From positions 877,619,594-877,683,593 of the forward strand of contig NC_081409.1 of NCBI RefSeq assembly GCF_030272615.1: a stretch of DNA of 64,000 nucleotides, written 5' to 3'. The DNA is from Cryptomeria japonica. Lineage: Eukaryota; Streptophyta; Pinopsida; Cupressales; Cupressaceae. Shown here piece by piece: positions 57,202-64,000 of this stretch. A program made the position numbers and the translations under genes. Below the pieces are notes generated by a model. The model did no database searches, had not been told where the DNA came from, and saw only the letters and a program-made list of their open reading frames with translations. Position 1 is the first letter of the stretch. Every line of letters starts with the position of its first letter.

Positions 57202-60200
57202 GACTTTAGAAGAAGAGATAGAAAGACCTGCTTAATTGCTGATGAGGAATCTGAAGATGATAAATCAGACGAGACTGATACAGAGGAAGTTGTTTATGTG
57301 GCTATCAAGGATGGATCAGATGAAGAAAGGTATGAAGAAAAATCCCTAATATCTCACATAAACACTAATGATTCTTGGATTATAGATAATGGATAATCAC
57401 ATCATATGACAGGAGATAAACACAAGTTTTGTTATGTTAGAAGATTATGATGGAGGCTATGTTAGATTTGGTAATGATGCACCATGTCCGGTAAGAGGTA
57501 AAGGATCCATAACACTTCTTGATAAAGCAAGATGCAATGATGTTTATTGGGTTGAAGGTTTGAAATATAATTTGTTAAGTGTAGCACAGCTAAACAACAT
57601 AGGTTACCGAATAGAATTTCAGAAAGGAATTGTCATAGTTCATGACAAGAATGGAAAGTTAGCTGCTACCGGGACACAAACAAAAGGTAATACATTTCAC
57701 CTTGACTCAACTCAGAACAAGTGTTTGCATGCAAAGATTGATAACACCTGGTTATGGCATAAAAGGTTTTGTCATGTTAATTTTGATAATCTAATCAAGA
57801 TAAGTAAGAAGCAGAGAGTAAGAGGTTTACCGAGTCTTGAAAAACCTAAGAATGCTATGTGCTGAGGATGCCAAATGGGCAAGATGACAAGATCCAGCTT
57901 TACAAGTAAGTCCTACACTTCTAAGGGAATTTTAGATCTTGTACACACTGATCTTTATGGTCTTATGAAAGTTCAAAGTTGTTATGGTGATAAGTATTTC
58001 ATATTATTTGTGGATGATTATTCAAGGATGATGTCAGTAATGTTTTTAAAAGAAAAATTAGAAGCTTTTCAAATGTTTAAGTGGTACAAGGCTAGAGTTG
58101 AAAATGAAATAGGATGACAACTGAAATGTCTTAGATCAGATAGAGGAGGAGAGTTCACATCTGACGAGTTCAACCTATTTTGCAATGATCATGGTATTAA
58201 AAGACAAGTCTCTGCACCGAGGACTCCACAGCAGAATGGAATAGTTGAAAGAAGAAACAAATCTATTGTGGATTGTGCTAGAACACTGATGATTAAGAAG
58301 AAGGTTCCACAAACATTTTGGAGAGAAGCAATAAGCACAGTTGTTTACACCTTGAACTGAGTTTAATTGAAGAAAGGTACTTTGAAGACACCTTATGAAA
58401 TCTGGTATGGCAAGAAACCTAACGTAAGTTATTTTAAGATCTTTGGAAGCAAATGATATGTTCATAAAGATGATAGAAATGGCAAGTTTGATCAGAAAAG
58501 TGAAGAAGGAACATTTCTAGGATATTCTTCTAGAAGCAAAGCATTTAAATGTCTCATCAAATCATCTAACAAAATAGTAGAAAGTGCAAATGTAAAAATT
58601 GATGAATTTGCAGAAAAAACTGATGACAGGAATTCCAAAGAACCAGAAGACTATAATGAATTTGTCTTTGTGCAACCGAGAAGTCCTACCAAGATAACTG
58701 TTGAAGGAAATGAGGAAGATATCCAGTTACCGAGTGATGAAGAGTATCATACAGAGCCTACCGAGCCTGTATTAGCTAAATATGTCAAAAGACACCATGC
58801 ACCAAGTTAGATTATAGGAGATAAGGATGATTCAGTGATGACAAGGAACAAACTGAGACAGAACACATGTTTGATATCTGAATTCAAACCGAGGATAGTG
58901 AAAGAGGCATTCAACAGTGAAGATTGGATAAATGCTATGACTGAAGAGATTAATCAAATCAAGAAGAATGACACATGGACACTAGTACCAAGACCTAAGG
59001 ATGAAAATGTAATTGGTACAAAGTGGATCTTTAGAAACAAGCTAAATGAGAAAGGAGAGGTCATTCAGAACAAAGCAAGATTGGTTTGCAAAGGTTATGC
59101 CCAAGAAGAAGGAATTGATTATGGTGAGACTTTTGCACCTGTTGCTAGACTTGAAGGAGTTAGAACATTGTTGGCATATGCTGCTTACAAAAACTTCAAG
59201 GTATATCAAATGGATGTCAAATCTGCATTTCTGAATGGAATATTAGAAGAAGAAGTTTTCATTGAACAACCTGAAGGATTTGTTGAAGACAATAATAATC
59301 AGGTATGTAAATTGAACAAAGCTTTATATGGTTTGAAACAAGCACCTAGAGCATGGTATGAAAGATTGCACTCTTATTTGATTAAGATTGGTTTTATAAG
59401 GACAAGTGAGAATAGAAACATGTACATGAAGAATGATGAAAATGGAATACTAATCTCAGCCATATTTGTTGATGATATTATATTTTGTGGAAATAACTCT
59501 TTATGCAAGAACTTTGGTAATGAAATGAGCAAAGAATTTGAGATGTCATTAATTAGTGAGATAAATTATTTTATAGGCTTACAGATACTGCAAATGAAAA
59601 ATGAAATTTTCATTACTCAATCCAAATACATAAAGGAAATCTTGAAGAAATTTGGAATGGAGGATTCAAAGCCAGTAAGTACTCCTATGACTATAGACTG
59701 CAAACTATCAAAGAATGATGAATCTGCATCTGTTGATGAGACACTCTACCAATCCATGATTGGAAAACTACAATATGTTGTTCACAACAGGCCTGATATA
59801 GCACATGCAGTAGGTATTGTTGCAAGATTCTCTGTAGATCCTAAGGAAATACACATGACAACAATCAAAAGAATTTTCAGATACTTGAAAGGCATTGAAG
59901 ATTATGGCTTAGCATATCAGAAAGGAAATGATTTTGATTTGAAAGTCTATACTGATGCTGATTGGGCAGGCAACATTGATGACAGAAAAAGCACAAGTGG
60001 AGGAGCTTTCTTCTTAGGAGAAAGACTAGTGAGTTGGCTTAGCAAGAAACAAGGATGTGTTTCTTAGTCAATAGCCGAAGCTGAATATGTTGCTGCAGCA
60101 CTGAATTGTACCAACATTGCATGGATCAAACAATTGTTGGAAGGTATAAATGAGAAAGTTACCGAGCCAGTAATTATATTCTGTGACAATACTAGTGCCA

Positions 60201-60418
60201 TTAATATTTCAAAGAACCTTGTTATGCACTCTAAGACAAAGCACATATCTATCAAATATCATTATCTTAGAGAAGAAGCTCATGAAAAGAAAGTGGTGTT
60301 GGAATATGTTAGCACAAAGGAACAAATAGCTGATATCTTCACCAAGCCACTACCAAAGGACACTTTTGAATATCTTAGAAGTAAGTTAGGGGTCCTACCC
60401 CTATCTCTTACTCACTGA
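57202..60418 (+). pseudogene. pol: copia-2 pol
   Basis: Protease motif broken by TAA 57394-57396; a T insertion at 57427-57430 shifts frame. Integrase keeps RSDRGGEF and NGIVERRN, so the catalytic Glu is present, but stops occur at 57863, 58115, 58358, 58364 and 58454. After TAG 58808 a frame of 410 codons (58835-60067) covers reverse transcriptase ([21 protein letters not shown] near 59464) and the start of RNase H ([17 protein letters not shown]). TAG 60065 (for CAG) precedes the last part with CDNTSAINISKN and LADIFTK-like end. Ends TGA 60416-60418. Confidence 0.95.
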
Positions 60419-60858
60419 CCAAGTTCGGTGAAAGCATCACTTCGATGAATCTATTGAATGTCTTTTAGGAGCTGATGCTGGAGTGATACACTTTAAGAAT
60501 GCTTTTCTGAAAGTGTACTGGAACAATATTGGGATAATACAGAAAATGATATAGGGAACAGGAATTGTAATCAAATGCTCTGACACATCAGTAGGAAATA
60601 ACTTCTTATAGAAACAACTTATGTTTTAGTTCTTTTCTTTTTGGCATTGTTGTCAAAGGGGGAGAAGACTACAAGGGGGAGAAGACCTACCCAAGGAGGA
60701 GAAGACTACCAAGAGGAGAAGACCTGAGAAGATTGAGAGAAAACCAGAAGAGAAGTTTGATGTATGGGGGAGAGCATTTTAGCATTTCAGAATCACAACA
60801 ATCCAAATTCTTAACGGTCAAATCAACTGGTTTTGCCATCAATGCCAAAGGGGGAGAT
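60419..60858 (+). other. copia-2 3' untranslated region with repeated polypurine motifs
   Basis: AAGGGGGAGAAGACTAC-like units occur four times at about 60654-60725; the functional tract AAAGGGGGAGA is at 60847-60857, next to the LTR. No gene. Confidence 0.85.
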
Positions 60859-62330
60859 TGTTGGCAATATAACAAGGATATTGAGAAGGTTGTTGATGAT
60901 TATGGACATAACTGATTAAAGATGTTTTATTGTCTTGATATTATTATTTTGTCATTGATGTCAAGAAATTGATTTTCTAATTCAGTATGATGTTGCCATA
61001 TCTTAAGAAATATGATATGAAGATTATAAAGAAGTTGGTAAAGACACAGGAAATAATATGATGAATAAAGGGATAAGTTATTCAATGGGCAACTCTACCG
61101 AGTCAGACAATGATGAGATCTTGATGTTTTAGATTGTTTTAACATCATACATATGTTGTAAAATGTAAAGGTTAATACTACACTATGTTATCAGGCAAAG
61201 AACCTAGTCGGTAAACCCTAAGGTTATCACAGTCTGTTAATGAAGACAGGATGTCTACTGAGTAAAGTTTAGTATTCACCGAGTTGTAACCGAGCTATAA
61301 TAGAATGCATTAAATGGTTACATGTGATATTTAATTAAAGAAGCTGATGAGCTGGAGCGGATCAATGATTGGCAAGCCGTGGAAGAATTTTGTTAACAAA
61401 TATAAGGCACTGGAAAGTCAACAAGAAGATCTATAGCTCAGATTGAACCGCATTACCCTAACACAAGTTCCAAGATGATTGTGCAAGTTCTGAGGCAGGG
61501 TAAAATGTTTTTTAGATCGTAAGATACAATGAACCTGGACAAGATTGAAGATCTGATGGCTATGATTGATCATGGGAAATGTGATCAAGGAGATTAAGCG
61601 GTTAGATGATTGTCTATAAATAGGAAACTGTTGATAAACAATGTATGTGGGCAAGTGTATGCACATGGATGCTACATAGTGGTCATCAAGCACAAAAGCT
61701 TGAAAACCTATTGGAATAATAGAGTATTGATGTGCAGTAGATAGACCAGAATAGTTCTATGTCTAGATTGTGTTGAACAAATAAGAATCTGCTTGAACAT
61801 TTTAGATGTAAAGTTGTAGATAGATTGTATTACTGTTAGGTTGTGAAAGTAATAGGAAATCTCTTAACCGAGTGGACTTAATAGTCTTATAAGTAAATCC
61901 TCTAACAAGGTGACATTCTAAATGAGTGTTTGAAATCCTTTGACAAGGTCACTTCTAACAAAGTGAAGATCCTAACAGATCTGAGGGAAATCCCTTAACC
62001 GGGTCACATCTAGCAATGTGTTTTGTAATCTTTAACAGGATTGGATTTTAATCGAGCATACTCTAGAAGAGTATATTTCTTAGTGGGTCCAAAATCCCAC
62101 AGTGGTTTTTCCCTATTTGGGTTTCCACGTTAAATCTAGTGTTATGAGGTTTATATTGTTCATATGCTTTTGAGTTTGCATGTTTGACAGTTTTATTCTA
62201 TGACTGATATATGTTACCGAGGTTGAATCTGATGTTTTCATTAATGATTAAGTTTGTATGATTCACCCCCCCCCCCCTCTCATCTTGTTAGCTATCAGAT
62301 CTGTACTTATATTAAGTATCAGAACTATCA
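60859..62330 (+). repeat. copia-2 right LTR
   Basis: TGTTGGCAATATAACAAGG to AACTATCA, followed by TSD CCTTT. TATA box 61615-61623. C-run of 11 near 62265, longer than in the left LTR. Confidence 0.97.
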
Positions 62331-62335
62331 CCTTT

Positions 62336-63251
62336 AGGAGAACCTATAAAGTCAGCACTCAAAAAGTTAATATAGACAAACATGATCACTTTACTTGAAG
62401 TAAGAGTATATGGACCAGGTCCTTTCAAACCCACATGGTGGAATGCCAATGATTTCTATGATTATCATAGGACTAAAGGTCACAAAATGACAAGTTGCTA
62501 AAAATTGAAAAACTTGGTCCAAGATATGATAGACGAAGGGGACATCACAATTGATACCAATAAGACCTCAACAAACACAAATCATATGATTATTAAGGAT
62601 CCTTTTGTTAAGCATGACAAGGGAAAAGCTACCACATCAGGTACCCAAGACAATATGAATAACTACACAAAGGTCTCATACAACTACACTATTCATGCCA
62701 TTAGCTCAGGAGATACAACAAACAATGATTCACAAGAAACACCTGATCAAGAGGACCAATATCAAGACACTCATAGAGATGATAACCAAATTTGCATGAT
62801 ATCTAAAGCACCAAAGTACGACGATGATACAAATCTTTATCTCAGAGACTGGGGACATGATCAACCATCTCACTCAGGTTGGTTTGAAGATGAACTCATA
62901 GAACATATTATGGATGTCAAACATACACATAAAGACTATGAAGAGGGATTTAACATAAATCTTGGTAAAATAGCCTATGATACAAATGATACAATTGCTA
63001 CAATCACAATTACTCCCAGAGACAGAGACTGTGTAGTGGTTACTCGTAGATCAAAGGTAACTTTACAAGGGATACCACAAAATCAACCACCAGCAGTAGG
63101 GACTTACAATGTAGTTGAGCAACTTAAGAAAACTCTGGCACATATATCATTATTCGAACTATTGCGTATTTCACCCAATCATAGAGCTATACTAGACAAA
63201 GCACTTCAAGATTCAGTAGTGGATAGAGATATAGATGAACATGCCTTCTAG
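62336..63251 (+). pseudogene. gag: N2 gag, 3' part
   Basis: Continues the TPLGEP motif after copia-2: GEPIKSALKKLI, a TAG, then KPTWWNANDFYDYHRTKGHK and MTSC, the Tat gag C-terminus with a Cys/His cluster. TAA 62499-62501 follows; then KLKNLVQDMIDEGDI and an acidic Asn/Asp/Thr-rich linker. TAG 63249-63251 separates it from protease in the same frame. Confidence 0.85.
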
Positions 63252-63254
63252 TCT

Positions 63255-63992
63255 ATGGTAAGAAATTTGACACAAGGCACACGTATTGCTTTCATAGAAC
63301 AAGATATTCCTAGTGATAAATCGCTTCATAATGACCCACTACATCTGGAAGCTTACATTCATAAGAAAAGAATCAGAAGAGTACTCATAGATGGGGGAGT
63401 CAGTCTCAACATTTGTACTTTAAAGCTGGTCAAAGCACTAGGATATTCAGAAATTCACATTGATTCTTCCAAAAGGATAAATATCAAGGCTTACGATGAC
63501 AAAAAAAGTCCATCTAAAGGCATTGTAACATTACCTGTACAAATAGGACCAATAACGATAGAGGTCTCTTTTCAAGTCTTGGACAGAGAGTTGGGATACA
63601 ACATGTTATTGGGCCACCCATGGATCCACACCATGCAAACAATACCATCCATATTTCATCAGTGTGTCAAATTCCCATACAATGGAATTAAAATCACCAT
63701 AAAGGGTGATCCAAATCTGTTCCAACATTGCAATTATCTGAAAGACAATGTCGATAATCAGGTACCTATCAATCAAGCCACACCTCTCACTACGCAGCTG
63801 GAAACATTAAAGATCACAAAAACAAAAAAAGATATGCCTACAACATCCTCCTTACAAATAAAGGATATGGGTTGTGGAGAGTACTCTATTGCAAATACTT
63901 TAAGTGGGAAACAATTGTCTCTTTCTCCTAAAGTCCTTTGGGAAACCTCACACTATAGTGCAAAAGTGAGACAAAGGAAAAGAAATTGTTAG
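63255..63992 (+). pseudogene. N2 aspartic protease region
   Basis: In frame with the preceding gag part. RRVLIDGGVSLNICTLKLVK is the active-site loop, with DGG instead of DSG/DTG, and NMLLGHPWIHTMQTIPS is the second conserved block. This Tat/Ogre-type protease cleaves gag-pol. The frame ends at TAG 63990-63992, eight bp before the window edge; the rest of pol lies outside. Confidence 0.85.
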
Positions 63993-64000
63993 ATACACAG

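Larger units (their letters stand above)
54682..62330 (+). mobile_element. Ty1/copia LTR retrotransposon copia-2, complete, TSD CCTTT
   Basis: LTRs 54682-56171 and 60859-62330, flanks CCTTT at 54677-54681 and 62331-62335. Internal part 56172-60858 (4687 bp) has gag and pol in one reading path with thirteen in-frame stops and one 1-bp insertion. Ends, primer site and tract are all present. It entered N2 gag. Confidence 0.98.
44367..64000 (+). mobile_element. Tat/Ogre-like element N1, incomplete, with nested N2
   Basis: 5' LTR 44367-45389, tRNA-Lys primer site 45394, a long leader, a gag-like ORF 48312-49652, then interrupted at 49653 by N2. Its protease to 3' LTR part is not in the window and should lie past N2. 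Gag C-terminal motifs place it near Tat/Ogre elements. A solo LTR is nested in its leader. Confidence 0.72.
49653..64000 (+). mobile_element. Tat/Ogre-like element N2, incomplete, with nested copia-2 and SINE
   Basis: 5' LTR 49653-51211, primer site 51215, repeat-rich leader of 2.4 kb, gag in pieces 53663-54676 and 62336-63251, protease 63255-63992; runs off the window. Gag and protease motifs are of Tat/Ogre type. Copia-2 sits inside gag. Confidence 0.82.

Noticed and set aside
60733-60915. ORF across the copia-2 3' region into the LTR
   Set aside because: Not open at the same place in copia-1 and spans the polypurine tract and LTR start.

Overview
The window is plant nuclear DNA, most plausibly from a large transposon-rich genome such as a conifer; the species is an inference, as nothing in the sequence names it. 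No intact host gene, rRNA, tRNA or organelle sequence was recognised. It is a stack of old, mutated transposable elements and their repeats: Ty1/copia and Ty3/gypsy (Tat/Ogre-like) LTR retrotransposons, solo LTRs, a non-autonomous LTR element, a hAT-type transposase gene, a tRNA-derived SINE and several tandem arrays.

Layout. 1-6493: copia-1, cut by the left window edge, inserted into a minus-strand gene relic (copy A, 6494-9036) of a protein family I cannot name with confidence. 9.3-14.8 kb: a 240-270 bp tandem array split by element C (10991-14641, TSD AATTT), which itself holds a reversed solo LTR. 14.8-17.9 kb: AT-rich DNA with short repeats and one unidentified broken reading frame. 17.9-21.4 kb: copy B of the same protein family, preceded by an array of TCGC words (21.5-22.8 kb) and a hAT transposase relic (23.3-26.0 kb). 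27.0-28.2 kb: a probable copia LTR fragment. 28173-44366: a minus-strand Ty3/gypsy element with tRNA-Asn primer site, gag, protease, an RNase H of the extra (aRH) type, reverse transcriptase, RNase H, integrase, a 30-mer repeat zone and a third copy (C) of the unnamed family lying between pol and the 3' LTR, where envelope-like or accessory ORFs sit in other plant gypsy elements. 44367 onward: a nest. A Tat/Ogre-like element (N1) with a tRNA-Lys primer site is entered at 49653 by another (N2), which is entered at 54682 by copia-2 (54682-62330, perfect TSD CCTTT). N2 resumes at 62336 and runs off the window.

How the parts relate. Copia-1 and copia-2 are the same family and can be aligned codon by codon; both have a stop at the same codon between gag and pol. 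The gypsy element and N2 share a gag N-terminus. The three copies of the unnamed protein all lie on the minus strand and each has a tandem array 5' of it, which suggests a shared element architecture. All coding regions carry stops or frameshifts, so nothing here looks able to move by itself today.
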